Part shown: piece by piece, positions 35,011 through 47,360 of the stretch
How positions within the stretch are numbered: position 1 is the first letter of the stretch
Layout of the letters: each line of letters begins with the position of its first letter
Assembly: GCA_944739405.2 (NCBI GenBank)
Contig: OX123182.2
Location: 23,013,326-23,077,325, forward strand
Length of the DNA: 64,000 bases
Source of the DNA: Euclidia mi
Taxonomy: Eukaryota; Arthropoda; Insecta; Lepidoptera; Erebidae
Direction of reading: 5' to 3'
Position numbers and translations under genes: made by a program
The notes under the pieces: model-generated
Told to the model about the DNA's origin: nothing
What the model saw: the letters and a program-made list of their open reading frames with translations, nothing else
Database searches by the model: none

Positions 35011-36438
35011 TCTGATTCTTTATCTTTATCTAATTGTTATTATAATTCTTTTTGTTCTCTTCCTGATTTAGTGAATCGACTGCACGGATGGCGTAATAGT
35101 TGAAGCGGTCCTTTCGCGTCCAAATTCTGGAGTCGCCATTGTCGAATATAGTACGCGCTATAATGTTGATTTTGTCATTAACATATAACGTTTTCTGTTT
35201 TTCGCAGCCATTTTCGGGATAGTACCGCATGTATTTCGTACATAAAGGGAGGTAGGGTGTGGCTATGAGAAGAAAGTGAAGAAACTCATGTGTCTCTTTT
35301 AAACAGTCTCAAAATAAATAAAAGACACTTTGCGGCATCATCAAAACTAATCCAGTGTTGCAGAAGACATTACAATTATTCTTACAATGGCTACATAAAG
35401 CACACAGATTCTTAACAATAATTTGTGCATCATGCAATGTTTTTGGCCCATAGTCCATCTAGTCAATGACATTAGTATGTACCTATATAACGGGTCTATA
35501 TCGCGTAATCATTTGAAAATAAAGTTAAACTATAAAGATCCATAAGCATATAATACGTCACGAAAATTTGAAGACCTCAAAGCCACAGCACTCGCGACAC
35601 TTGGCTTCAGGAAGTGGTAAGGTGAACCTTAACCGCTACGCCATACGTGTAGATACTGTTTTAGACACAACAGATGGTGCTGTAATTTAAGTCTTTCACT
35701 TTCGAATGCCAGCGTTGCAAGTGCAAATTAGTGCATTCTGCAAATAAAGTGGAAAGTGATTATTCCTTGTACTTCTCAGTAGTTTGAATGTTCAGTTGTA
35801 AAACTCTCCAAGTGAGTGAAGAGGTAGCAGTAACAATAAGTAGCGTTACAAATTCGGCCAGAAGTGTCTTCAAAAGGCTTTCTATACAATTTGGAGATGA
35901 ATAATTACTACGTTGAACCTTTATTCACCAATGCTGAGGTTCACTTTTGAAAATGCACTTTGTCAATTAGTGCACATAAATCGTTTTTTATGAATTTGCA
36001 TTAATCTTTAAGTTAGTTTAATAAAGGAACGAGTTTACTATTCAATTTTTTCAGTACATCGTTAAATTTACCACACTGTAGTTTTACCGTTTGATGATCG
36101 TTGTGCATATTAGTATTAGTAAATCAGTAATATTACTTACGCGTGAATTCTATTCTATCGTCGCTATAGTACATAATGTGTAGGCGTCTCCTGTTATAGT
36201 ACTTACCCAATATTAGTTTTGTATTTGTACAATAAACACTGCATTAATTATTATTAATTAAATTCATATTGTGCTTGTTTGTTTTACACAGATGCCCGCT
36301 TAGGGATTTGTTGAATTAATATTTGGTTATGTTCCATAGTTAATTAATTTTAGCAGTTTGTTCATTATATTATATTGACACCCAAATTATAATAGTTATT
36401 ACTCGCTTAGTAACAAGTATCGACAAAATCGTGTCAGT
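35011..36438. other. mostly unassigned; weak tRNA-like string at 35585-35655
   Basis: On the minus strand 35655-35585 starts TATGGCGTAGCGGTTAAGG, like a tRNA A box, but I could not find a convincing B box or fold. No gene is recognisable in the rest. Confidence 0.35.
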
Positions 36439-36722
36439 TTTTCATCATCATACAGCGTTTTGCAGACCGCTGGATATATGCCTCTGCTAATTAGCATTAC
36501 AATAGCATTCTGGGTCAATATGAGCGCTATTTTGATCTACAATGCACCGCTGACCAGTCGGTATAGCGTTTAATGTCGATTTTTCCGTCTTTTCGCAAAT
36601 ATTCTATTTGTTTCATGTATTTTCCTTAGATGCCTCTTACGACACCTACGGTATGAAATGGTGAGTTAGCGACAGTGTCTATTCTTAATCCATCACGGAT
36701 GAATTATACTAACACAATTTGA
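36439..36722 (-). mobile_element. antisense RTE 3' fragment and SINE head relic
   Basis: 36439-36495 (CATCATCATAC, then GACCGCTGGATATATGCCTC) looks like an antisense RTE 3' end. 36580-36690 (TTCCGTCTTTTCGCAAATA and GCCTCTTACGACACCTACG) is the antisense head module of the composite SINE seen at 6105-6250. Confidence 0.55.
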
Positions 36723-37077
36723 AATGACTATATTTTAAGTACTTCTCCTTTTGTCATCTCTGGCTTACCAAAACTGAGCTACTTAGATAAAAACTGTGAA
36801 ATGTGTTTAAGTAAACTACCAAGACTTGGTCTTGGCGCATAGCCAAGAGATAGCCGTTTTCAATTCAAACAGTGACATTTACGAGCTGTAACTTCAAACT
36901 TTAATAACTTTTGTCAGTATTATTTGAAGTTTTGGAGAGAATGAAATATTCTTGGTTACGCATGACTTGGAAGACTCAATGTATAAAAAAACATTTTCTA
37001 ATCTGACCAGTAATTCCTGAGATAAGCGCTTTCAAGCAAACAAACAAACTCTTTAGCTTTATATATAGTATAGATTT
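36723..37077 (+). mobile_element. LINE-type 3' relic
   Basis: The closing part, AGTAATTCCTGAGATAAGCG then CAAACAAACAAACTC and a TATATAGTATAGA end, matches the 3' end at 16544-16608. Upstream of about 36840 the identity is unclear. Confidence 0.55.
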
Positions 37078-38117
37078 AATAAAAAAATGTAATCGTAATA
37101 AAAGTAAGGGGATTTTCTAAGACACTGCCCTAGAAAGGCCCCTTTTTTTATATTCGGTTCAGTGATTTTAAGCACTAGTGGTTAAAGCTTCCTTCTACTT
37201 CTTGCTCATCTTCTCCTATCACCCTTTTCTTACTTCTTCATGTACTTTTTCTTTTGTTTTTTTTCTGCCTTTATTGTTGCTGCTTGCATGCTTCTCCAAC
37301 TTCCTTGTTTCATCTATAAGGGATTTATCATCATATTTCAGTACTTGCACTGATTGCAGTTTAAAATCTAAAACAATAGCGGGTTTACAAAAAGATCCTT
37401 GATAAAAATAGCAATAAACAACCAACTGACATATTAATGACGGACTCATTAAATTCTACAATAATGTTAATTCTACTGGCAAACTATCGTAGCTTTTTGC
37501 AATACAGTTTCATAGAAATCGTTTAAAAGAAAATGAAAAATCTGAAAACAAATAGAAGTTGTTCAATGAATTTGCTGCGATTTCATTAAAACTAGGTAAA
37601 CTCGAGAACCGTTCGGAAGCGGTTCTTATCAGAGTTTGATCTTTTCCGTAATTCAATCGACTTCTTTGATTTACTACCTTCCATTTTAACTTATGTAGAC
37701 CGAATAAACCGTTACTTTGAAAACTTATTTAAAGTTGGCTGAAATATGTCTGTAGTGAAAACGATGAGAGGCACATAGTAATATATATACAAATGTTTGT
37801 ATGTGGATTTTGAAGGATGTGTTTTGAAGAATTAAAAATAATTGTAAGTTTTCTGTCGTTATGTTAGATTGTCCGATATCTTTAAGGTGTCTTAGCGGCT
37901 GCCTCTTCGTTTAGCACTTTAGACAATATTTTGTGTCCATAAACTGTTATGGGTTTATTTTATTTTATTCTGTAAGGAAAAATTTATTATCTTCACTATT
38001 ACGCAGAATAAAACGTTGCAAATTTGCACAGTATATTAATTAAATACACTTTGGAAATTGTCAAAGGTACCGGTTAGGCTTTCCTAGTGTGGAACCAAAG
38101 GACATTGCGTAATTTGT
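37078..38117. other. unassigned AT-rich stretch
   Basis: A C- and T-rich run at 37178-37300 gives open frames without domains. Nothing else was recognised. Confidence 0.4.
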
Positions 38118-40663
38118 GTCATCATCATCTGATGATGATGATTCATAAGCCTATATCAGTCCACTGCTGGACGTAGGCTTCTCCTATGGCGCGCCAATGA
38201 GCTCAGTCTTCAGCTTTCCTCTTCCAATCTCTGCCCGCTGCCCTTTAATTATCATCGCCCCACCTAGCTACAGGACACCCTACACTACGTTTCCCGCGAC
38301 GCGGCGACTCAAGAACCTGGCCGCTTCAGCGACCATCGGTTCTGCGGCATATGTGACCTGCCCACTGCCACTTCAGCTTGCTTATTCGCTGAGCTATGTT
38401 GGTTACTTTAGTTCTCTGCCGAATGATTTCGGTCCGGATTCGATCCCTAAGAGAAACTCCGAGCATAGCTCTTTCCATAGCTCGCTGAGCAACCTCGAAT
38501 TGGTGGACAAGTCGTACTGTGAGTGGCCACGTCTCGGCCCCGTAGGTCATAACGGGTAGAACGCACTGATTGAAAACTTTTGTCTTCAAACTTTGTGGTA
38601 TGGGCCACGAGAAGACCCGACGAAGTTTTCCAAATGCTGCCCAGCCCAGCTGTATCCGCTTCTTGACTAAGGAAGTCAAGAAGCGGATACAGCATCGAAG
38701 TTGTTTCTACCTAATTGTATGATCTGTCCTAGGTATGTGTATTCCGAAACAACCTCGATGGAGACTCCATTTACGTTGACTGGTTCCGGATCGATATGCT
38801 TGTTGATCATAATTTTTGTCTTGTCAGAGTTCATCTGGAGACCAATCCACTGAGACGAGGCAGCCAGGCTGTTCAGCATTTGCTTTAATTCTTGCAACGT
38901 TTCAGCCATGATAACAATGTCGTCTGCGATTTGTAGGTAAGAGATGTGCTTGCCGTTTATATTGATGCCGTGATCTTTCTAGTCCAGCATCCTGAACATA
39001 TCCTCCAGTGCTTTGGTAAACAGTTTTGGTGATATGACATCGCCCTGTCTCACCCCGCGACGCAGGTGACATGTTCAGTATGCTGATTCTGTACTACGAT
39101 GGTCATCGTTGCGGATTCATAAAGGCATCTCATCACTTCAATGTATCGCCAGTCGACTTGGCATCGTTGCAAAGAATCCAGAACAGACCAGGTTTCAATA
39201 GTGTCAAAGGCCTTCTCATAATCAACAAATTCTAGACACATCACAGAAACATCTGCCGCACTGTGTATAAGTGGTCTATGATCCCGTATCCACTTCGAAA
39301 CCCGGCCTGCGCCGGTGGTTGGAAGTCGTCGAGTCTTCGCGCAAGACGGTTCGTGATGACCCTTAAAAAAAGCTTATATACATGACTCAGAAGCGATATG
39401 GGCCGGTAGTTTTTCAACAAGGTTTTGTCAATTTTCACGCTTCTGTGCCATGCATTTGGAGTTCTCCTAGTGAAGAGGACGATATTAAACAGTTCCTGAA
39501 GCTTTTTAATACAGGGGTTCCTCCAGCCTTCAGGAGTTCAGTGGTGATTCCGTCTTCACCCGGGGCTTAGCCATTTTTAAGCTGTTTATGGACTATTACG
39601 ATCCCATTCATGCTAATTTCGGGCAAGTCCTCCATAAAGTACCGTGTAAGGGTGGCTCTGGGATCATCTCTCAGAGTTTTGGGTCGAACTTCTTGAGAAG
39701 CGTATAGCTTGCAGTAAAAATGTCTTACTTCCGAGAGAATCTCCGGCTCAGAGGTAATCACTGTTCCCGTTTGTACGGTCAGTTTTGTCAGGTGGCTTCT
39801 CCAGAGCTGCTGGACGAACACTTTCGATCCCTGGTTCTGTTCGATTGCTTTTTCAATTAAAAGCGTGTTAAAAGCTCGGGGGTCGCGTCGTTATTTATAT
39901 TTTTATTTAGAGCCCGTTGTTCTAATAAGGCTGACGGGGGATTTTGACGGCGCTCCCTCATAAGCTCCAGAGTTTCTCTTGAAAGCTTTGACTCTTTACC
40001 AGAACGCTTCACTTTACAGATTTTTTTGCCCTCTTCTCTTAGCGTGCTCACCACTTGGTCGAGCTTCTGGTCAATGCAGTCGATGGTTTCTAAGATGGCA
40101 AATCTGTTTTTCAGGTTTAATTGGATTTTTTTTGGAGCCTGTGGCAATTTGCTGCTGGTATGGTTGGAGCCTGGACTTCATCATACGGACTCTTTCGCGC
40201 TTGTAGCCAATGTTCAGGGTGCTCCGCACAAGTCGGTGGTCGCTTCCAGTGTTAAATCTCGCGACCACTGTGACATCCCTGAACATGCGCCTCTTATCCG
40301 ACAGGATGGATGAGATCAATCTCATTTTTGGTTTTGTTATCGGGGCTCCGCTAGGTTAACTTTTTTGGGGCTGTTTTTTGAAGAACGAGTTCATCATAAA
40401 CAGCTGGGCTCACTTTCGAGAAAGTTGACAAGAATTGGCCCCCTATCGTTTGTGCTGCCGTAACCATATTGACCTATTGAAGATTCGCCACTGGTCTGTA
40501 CTCCCACTTTGGCGTTAAAGTCTCCTATTACAACATTGTAGTGAGCTCTGGGGGTGTTGTGAAGAGCCTTGGTGATATCCTCATAGAATAATTCTACATC
40601 TTCGTCCGATTGTGCCGAAGTCGGTGCATAAACCTGAATAACCTTGAGGGTGTACCTCTTGGT
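38118..40663 (-). pseudogene. RTE-type LINE, 3' two thirds (endonuclease end, RT, C-terminus)
   Basis: On the minus strand from 40663: the end of the APE endonuclease (TLKVIQVYAPTSAQSDEDVE and NVVIGDFNAKVG), a linker, then the RT with LLKNYRPISLLSHVYKLF, FVDYEKAFDTIETW (about 39225) and IADDIVIMAE (about 38930), and a C-terminal RIQLGWAAFGKLRR and SLRDRIRTEII. The 3' end is a TGATGATGATGA run at 38118-38140. Many frame breaks make it inactive. The 5' part continues at 49734-50490, because a piggyBac inserted between. It is the same family as 16609-18120. Confidence 0.88.
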
Positions 40664-40695
40664 TAACACTCGGTATGCCTGGTGGCTAGAAGTAA

Positions 40696-40726
40696 CGCGG
40701 TATGCCTGATGGGTCTGGCAGACCCA
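40696..40726 (+). repeat. piggyBac subterminal repeat, left
   Basis: CGCGGTATGCCTG is followed by the near-palindrome GGGTCTGGCAGACCC. Related copies lie at 49510-49540 (same direction) and 49695-49726 (inverted), with a partial one at the very end (40671-40686). Such repeats are likely transposase binding sites. Confidence 0.75.
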
Positions 40727-41006
40727 GTTTTAGATCACTATTTTATATACATATTGCAGTAAATAAATAAAAATAACTGTTTTATATTGAAATTACATAC
40801 TAATATCAGGATTAGAAATAAAAATCGTTTTACAAATCAACTATCTTTATTATTTAAATTTTAAATGAAATTTTGTTCTTTTTTAACATAAAATTAAACT
40901 TTGAGCTTTTTGTTAACAATTATTATAAATTAAAAGTAATGAGATCTCAATCAGACTTTGGGAAATGTAAGGCACCTTTATACTCTTAAACTTAGTTATA
41001 ACATTT

Positions 41007-42786
41007 TCAGTTCTCATCACTTCCAACAATATTATCTCCAGCTTTAGATTTGTAGCATATTGCACATAGAAAAATTGCATGATCCAAACACAAGTGGCTC
41101 TTACATGTCTCACAGATGAATTGTGTTTTGCGATCTTTCTTTAGTGGGCAAACGGTACATCTGCGCTTCACACCAGGTGCTGACTTTTTCATTGGTGGAC
41201 CATCCTGACCTACAACATAGTCAGCAATTCGTTTGCGAATATCTACAGGAACACGAGTGTTTTGCTGTCTTGATTGTAAATGTAACCCAACTCTTTGATA
41301 TAAATTTTCCAATTATTCTTGATATGTGGACAATTGAGCATGTTAGTAATTATTGCATTTATTCCTGCAGTGTTCAGCAACCAGAAAAATAATGTTAGTG
41401 GCCATCTCCTCGAGTTTCTTGATACGTCGTAAGATTTGATAAGCTTGTCAACGTTGTCAACGCCACTTTTCGTTTTGTTGTAGAATGTTATTATGTCTGG
41501 CTTTCTTTTCTCGCCAGTTTCAAGATCCATATCCAGATTATGATGAAGAGATGAGAGCATGAACACATTTCTTCGGGGTATTGGGACGTATGCAACTAAA
41601 GTAAAATTTTTTTGGAATCCGAACATAGACGAATGTAACTCACGATTATTTGCTTTGAATTTTGCAGGTATACAAGCTTTATTTGATTTCATTGTACCAA
41701 CAGCAGCTAGGTTGTGATGGGTTAGCAAATGCTCGTAAGTTGGAAAGCTCGTAAACCAATTGTCCATCGTTATGTTTCGCCCCGATTGGGAAATTGGTAG
41801 GACTAGCCGAATAACCACGTCATGTGGTTTGTGACTAACCTTATACGGCCTTTCTGGCTGTTCTCCTACATAAACTTCTAAATTCAGAGAATAGTAGGTA
41901 CGTTTTAGCATCTACCAGAGCAAATATTTTTATCCATATTTAGCTGGTTTTTTGGGCAAATATTGACGAAATTTGCAGTGACCTCGAAATGCTACCAGCT
42001 CCTCATCAATCGTCAGGTTTTCAAAGGGTGTATAATGCAGTTGACAATTTGTGACGAAATCATCTAATAGTTTTCTGAATGGAGCTAGTCTATCTAATGC
42101 TAATCTTTCTTCACGTGACTTGACGTCATCGAATCGTAGATGGTTTACAATAAAGACAAATCTTCTAAGACTCATTGTCATGGCAAAAATAGCGATACCA
42201 GTACCATCATTACACCACAAATCCTGCAAGTTTTGTCTACCAGATTTGAATAATCCTGAGAGATAAATTAAACCAATAACAGCCCTTAGCTCTGTCATAG
42301 ATATTTCACCATAGGAATATTCATTCAAAGTATTCAAGTTTGCTCTAGTTTGACGGATCCTTACATTAGTATGTAACATTATATCTAGTAACATAGACTC
42401 GTTCACAAAGAGATTGACACAATCTAAAGGTGTTATTGCTTCCCTAGCGGGTAGTTTTACTCTTGGTGTGCCAATTACTATATTCTCACGTCACGTTCGA
42501 ATGTTTTGTCTCACTGGATTTCTATACCATAAAGTTCCACTTTACCTTTATAAACTCTCCAAGAAGGTTGTGACGCAAACGTAGAAAGTGGAATGTCCAT
42601 CTCAGAATCTGAAAAACTTTCATTGGCAGCTGGATCTTCTAAAACCTCGTCTCCTGAATCAGTTTCATTGTTCTCCTCTATGACTTCGTCAGACTCTTCT
42701 CCACTAGAGATAAACTCAACAGTTTCAACTTGGTCCACCTCCAGGAATAAATTATTAATATCCTGGTCACTCAGATGGGATCCCAT
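41007..42786 (-). pseudogene. piggyBac transposase, broken
   Basis: The acidic N-terminus starts MGSHLSDQDINNL at 42786. The DDE_Tnp_1_7 fold follows, with TMTELRAV-like helices, NLTIDEELVAFRGHC and the segment near 41930 where KIFALVDAK is only readable after a frame change. Downstream are ITMDNWFTSFPTYEHLL and KSGVDNVDKLIKSYD, which carry conserved Asp residues. The end has a cysteine-rich RCTVCPLKKDRKTQF...C..C zinc-binding domain (about 41180-41040), typical of piggyBac. Frameshifts lie near 42500, 41935, 41895 and 41300, so the gene is dead. The enzyme would cut and paste at TTAA. Confidence 0.9.
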
Positions 42787-42921
42787 TCTGAAACTAAAAA
42801 AAAGAAAGCAAAAAAATATAAATTTTCGAAAAAAAATATTGTTGTTATTTTATGTTCAATGGTTTTCGCCATAAAGAATAAATATTTTACATGAATACAA
42901 TCATCATAAAAACTAAAATAT

Positions 42922-43773
42922 TGTTACGGACGGGGTAACGGGATTGGAAGGAAACACCAAGTAGCACTGATGACACTTTATTCGACTTCACACACGACGC
43001 ACCGTTTAATTTCGACGCGGACAGCACCAACACAAGCGTCTTTTGCACTGCACTTTTCAATGCACTTCACTGCACTTTACTGCACTATACTTTCACTTTC
43101 ACTTTATTTTACTACTTCTTCTTTCTTCCTTTTCTTCTTCACTTTACCACTTTTCAACTTAAACTGGCGCTTAGCGCGTCTACACCGCCTTATATACCCC
43201 TAAGAATGTTCTAGATCTACTAATTTCGATTGTCTTTTTGTTATTCTATTGTTTTTCCATCTCCTGTCTCTTTTTAACCTTTCCATTCCTTCTTGAAGTT
43301 TCTAGAATTTTCTAATCTTTATTCGAAATATTTAAATTTGTGTTTCCATCTCCTGTCTCTTTTTAACCTTTCCATTCTTTCCTGAAGTTTCTAGAATTTT
43401 CTAATTTTTACTCGAAATATTTAAATAATCTTTTAAATATTTGCCAAATATTCATAAACATTTTCCAAATTTCATAAAAACCATAATCCACATAACAGTT
43501 ATGACTGGGATTTGAACCCACGCCTTCAGAACGTGAACGGAATGTGTTATCCGCACGGCCATCGCCTTGTTGTCAATGACTGGTGAATTTGGCGAACACT
43601 TGACAGAGTGTATACGTCATCGAACTAAAAACTCATTTCCAAATAATAAAATAGTCTTCAAACCTCTTTGCTAATAAATTATTGTGTTTGATGACCGGAT
43701 AGTTTGTCGTGTAGACGTCAGAAGTCCTTAGCAACGGTAGTGATGACAGCTTGGCATGACACCGGCCGTCACA
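42922..43773 (-). repeat. 3' LTR of the gypsy element
   Basis: On the plus strand it starts TGTTACGG and ends GTCACA (TG...CA). It contains a tRNA-like block at 43500-43570 and an internal 89-bp duplication (43254-43342 and 43343-43428). It differs from the other LTR at about five bases and one indel. Confidence 0.93.
43500..43570 (-). other. tRNA-like block inside the LTR
   Basis: On the minus strand TGGCCGTGCGGAT (A-box-like, 43550-43562) and GGGTTCAAATCCC (B box, 43507-43519) are spaced as in a tRNA. The acceptor stem does not pair, so it is not a working tRNA gene. The other LTR has the same block at about 49203-49272. Confidence 0.6.
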
Positions 43774-43792
43774 CTACCCCCTCTCTAAGACA
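43774..43792 (-). promoter_or_regulatory. polypurine tract of the gypsy element
   Basis: On the minus strand AGAGAGGGGGTAG lies directly before the 3' LTR, the expected site for plus-strand DNA priming. The last pol codons and the stop (TAG) overlap it. Confidence 0.75.
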
Positions 43793-46700
43793 TGCTCGTC
43801 CCGAGCATTGTTAGATCCATGATATACCGCTATCCTATCCACATGAACAATCTTCAGTGGACTTCTAGGTGTCTTTCGAATTCTGTAGGTTACATCGTTA
43901 ATTTTCTTTATTACAGTATATGGTCCTTCCCAGCTTGGCTGTAATTTGGGAGATTTTCCCTTACATCGGACCGGATTATGAAGCCACACCAAAGTTCCCT
44001 CTTCGAATTCTCTTGCATTTGCGCGTCTGTCATATCGGGTCTTCATTCTAACTCCCGCTTGTAAATTCTCTTGTCTAACGTGTTCATGAATTTCTTCGAG
44101 CTTCCTTCTTATTTCACATGCATAATCGGTAACACAGCTAGGTGACCCCGGTGGACATCCAGCAAGAAGGTCTACTGGAAGTCGTAGCTCCCTTCCTAAA
44201 TTTGTTCGCGCCGGGGTTGTTGCCGTACTTTCATGTACTGCGGCTCTGTAAGCCAGAAGAAATAGTGGGATATATTCGTCCCAGTTTCTCTGATGGCTAT
44301 CGACCACTTTAGCAAGATGGCGCTCCAATGTCTGGTTAAATCTCTCCACCATTCCATCCGATTGAGGGTGATACGGAGTTGTCCTAGTTTTGTGGATCCC
44401 CATCATCTTGCAGATTTCTTGAAAGAGTTGCGATTCAAAGTTTCTGCCTTGGTCGCTGTGGATTTCTAACGGTAAACCAAATCGGCAAAATACTTCATTT
44501 ACTAATTTTGTCGCAACTGTAACTGCTTCCTGATTGGGGACTGCAAAAGCTTCTGGCCATCTCGTGAAATAATCCATCACCACCAGAATGTAGCGATTAC
44601 CACTTTCTGTCAAAGTAAATGGTCCAGCTACGTCCACAGCAATCCGTTCCCAAGGAGCTCCCACAGTGTATAGTTTTAGTGCTCCGCGGCTCCGAGTTTG
44701 CGGCCCTTTAACTGAAGAACATTTAACGCATTTCCTGCACCAGTCTTCAACGTCTTCCCGACAGTGCAGCCAATAAAAACTTTGACGAATCTTCAGTAAG
44801 GTTCTTCGCACTCCAAGATGTCCGCCAGATGGGCCATCATGACAAACTCGCAAAACTTCAGGAATCATTGATCTTGGCACTATTGTTTGAAGATAACTGT
44901 CTCTTCCAGAAGCACTTTCCCATTTTCGACAAAGTAGTCCATCTTGTATTATTAGGCTGTTCCATAGCGCCCAATAACTTTTCGTCACGGTACTAGTATC
45001 AGCCACCTCACTCCATTCTGGCCGAAGGGAGTTATTCTTTAGACGCTCCAGTATCGGTTTCAAATCTTTATCTTCTTCCTGGGATTTAATAACGAACTCC
45101 CTATTCCATCGCCCGTCGATGGTATCCGTTCTGATTACCTTGACGGCAGCTTCCTCTTTTCCTTCTTGTCGTACGCAATACTTGCAGTTCTTATCACAAG
45201 GACGTCTTGATAAGGCATCAGCATTACCGTGAGATTTTCCGCTACGATGCTCTACTTCGAAATCGTACTCTTGAAGTTGTTCAATCCATCGAGCTACTTG
45301 ACCCTCACAATTTTTAAACTGTAAAAGCCACTTAAGCGCTGCGTGGTTCGTCCGGATCCGGAATTTTCTTCCGATTAGGTACTTTTTAAAATGCTGAAGA
45401 GTTTTCACCACCGCTAGCAGCTCCTTTCGTGTGGTACAGTAGTTCCTTTCAGGTTTAGACAGCGATTTGCTAAAGTAGGCAATAACGGCCTCCTGGTCTC
45501 CTTGTCTCTGGGAAAGAGTTCCACCAATACCCACATTGCTTGCGTCTGTGTCAACAACAAATTCCCCTTTGACGTCGGGATATGCAAGAATTGGCGCTTC
45601 ACATAGACGCGTCTTCAACTCCTCGAAAGCAGTTTGACATTTTTCATCCCAATTAAATGGTCGTTTTTGCTCCGTCAGCTCATGTAAGGGTTTTGCGATG
45701 CTTGAGAAATTCTTCACAAAACGTCTGTAATCTGTCCTTAGGCATAGGCCAATCTTTAACCGCCGAAATCTTGGCAGGGTCCTTCTCGATGCCTTTTTCG
45801 GAGACGACATGACCCAAGTAGTTAACTTGTCGCTTAAAAAATGAACATTTTTTAAGACTGAGCTTCAGATTTGCATTTGTCAATCTATTGAGTACACTTT
45901 CTAGCTTCGTGAGTTGATCATCGAAGTCTCGTCCCATTACAATTATGTCATCGAGATACACTAGACAAGCTTCCCCTAAAAGCCCAGCAAGTATGTGTTC
46001 CATTAACCTTTCAAAAGTAGCTGGTGCGTTGCACAATCCGAAAGGCATAATATTGAAATGCCATAACCCTCTGCCCATTGAAAAAGCTGTCTTCTCCTTG
46101 TCTTTTGGGTCCATTTCCACTTGCCAGTAACCACTTTTTAGGTCTATTGTTGTGAACCACTTCATTCCACATAACGTGTCTAACGTGTCGTCTATTCTAG
46201 GCAAAGGATAACTGTCTTTCTTGGTTACATCATTCAATCTTCGGTAGTCAATACAGAATCTAGTCGATCCATCCTTTTTCTTTACCAATACAACCGGTGA
46301 ACACCACGGGCTAGTCGATGGCTCAATAACCCCGTTTTTCCTCATATCTTCAATCATATCCTCTACCTCCTTCTCTCTGGCAAAAGGTACACGTCGCGGG
46401 CGTTGACGGATCGGTTGTTCATTCCCCGTATTGATGGTGTGTTTTACTACTCCTGTCTTCCCGATGTCTCCGTCGTCCTTTGAGAAAATGTGGACGTATT
46501 GTGTCAGCAATTTCTTTGCTTTTTCTGTTTCTATTTCTGTTAGATCGTCTTTGCAACCTTTCAAAACACTATCCACGTTAACGTTAGTCTCAGCCAAACT
46601 CTTGGTTTCCTGGCAGTTTCGTAACCAAGCGACTTCCACGGACTCTCCTATCTCAGAACCCTTTTTCAAAACTTTTTCTTCATCACTTAAATTTAGGACA

Positions 46701-47360
46701 GGTATAACAGCCATTTGTGAAGAAGCAACAACTACACATGCTGGCAACCATGGATTGTGATCTGCATTATCTTCTATCATTATGCAACGTCGCTGACTCG
46801 AAGTGGCAGGCAATGTGACAGGAACAAATGTCTGTGACCTAGGTGCGAGCTTGCTCTCCTTGAGGCACAAAACCTTTCCCGTGCCTCCACCTCTCATTGG
46901 AATCTCCACATCTCCACACTTTAGGATACCACACTTAATATCCAATCTACATTGGTGATCTCTGAAGAAGTCTAGCCCAACAATGCAGTCGTCGATGATG
47001 TCTGCAATCAGTGCTTTTTGCCAATACAATTCGTCACCTACTTTGAAAGCCACTATTTGCTCTCCCCTGACTGGGATGTGCTGGCCGGTAGCCGTTGTCA
47101 GTCGAGGTCGAATTGACTGTTTTAGAATCTTTCCATTCTTCCTTATCAGGTGAGTCCCTATAACAGTTCGAGACGCACCGGTGTCAAAGGTCAGCAAACA
47201 GGTAACGCCATTGACCGCTCCATCAATGGTTAAACTGTTCCCATCCGTGCTTTGTCGGATACAAACTTTAGGGGCTTTTCGTCTACCGGCCAGCGCTTGC
47301 CCCGCAGCCCTGGCTGAAATTAGTTTTCCTGGTCGTGTTCGGACGTTTGAACAGTAGCGT
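43774..47360 (-). pseudogene. gypsy pol: protease, RT, RNase H, integrase, broken once
   Basis: The protease is LTFDTGASRTVIG (about 47195-47160). The RT has SPVVLVKKKDGS, MPFGLCNAPATF and YLDDIIV (about 45960). RNase H has VVDTDASNVGIGG and HRSGKSHGNADALSR. The integrase has the HHCC-type HDGPSGGHLG...CRKCVKC, then VDVAGPF, HSDQGRNFES and PYHPQSDGMVERFNQ for the DDE residues, and a C-terminal SWEGPYTV (GPY/F). At about 45735-45750 the text jumps from WPMPKD to YRRFVKN with a change of frame, so a short out-of-frame deletion removed the usual linker at the RT/RNase H boundary. Everything else is open. Confidence 0.92.

Noticed and set aside
35585..35655. tRNA or SINE head on the minus strand
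   Set aside because: An A-box-like string is present but no B box or shared SINE body could be found.
43500..43570. A real tRNA gene in the LTR
   Set aside because: A and B boxes are spaced correctly but the acceptor stem does not pair, so only a tRNA-like relic is supported.
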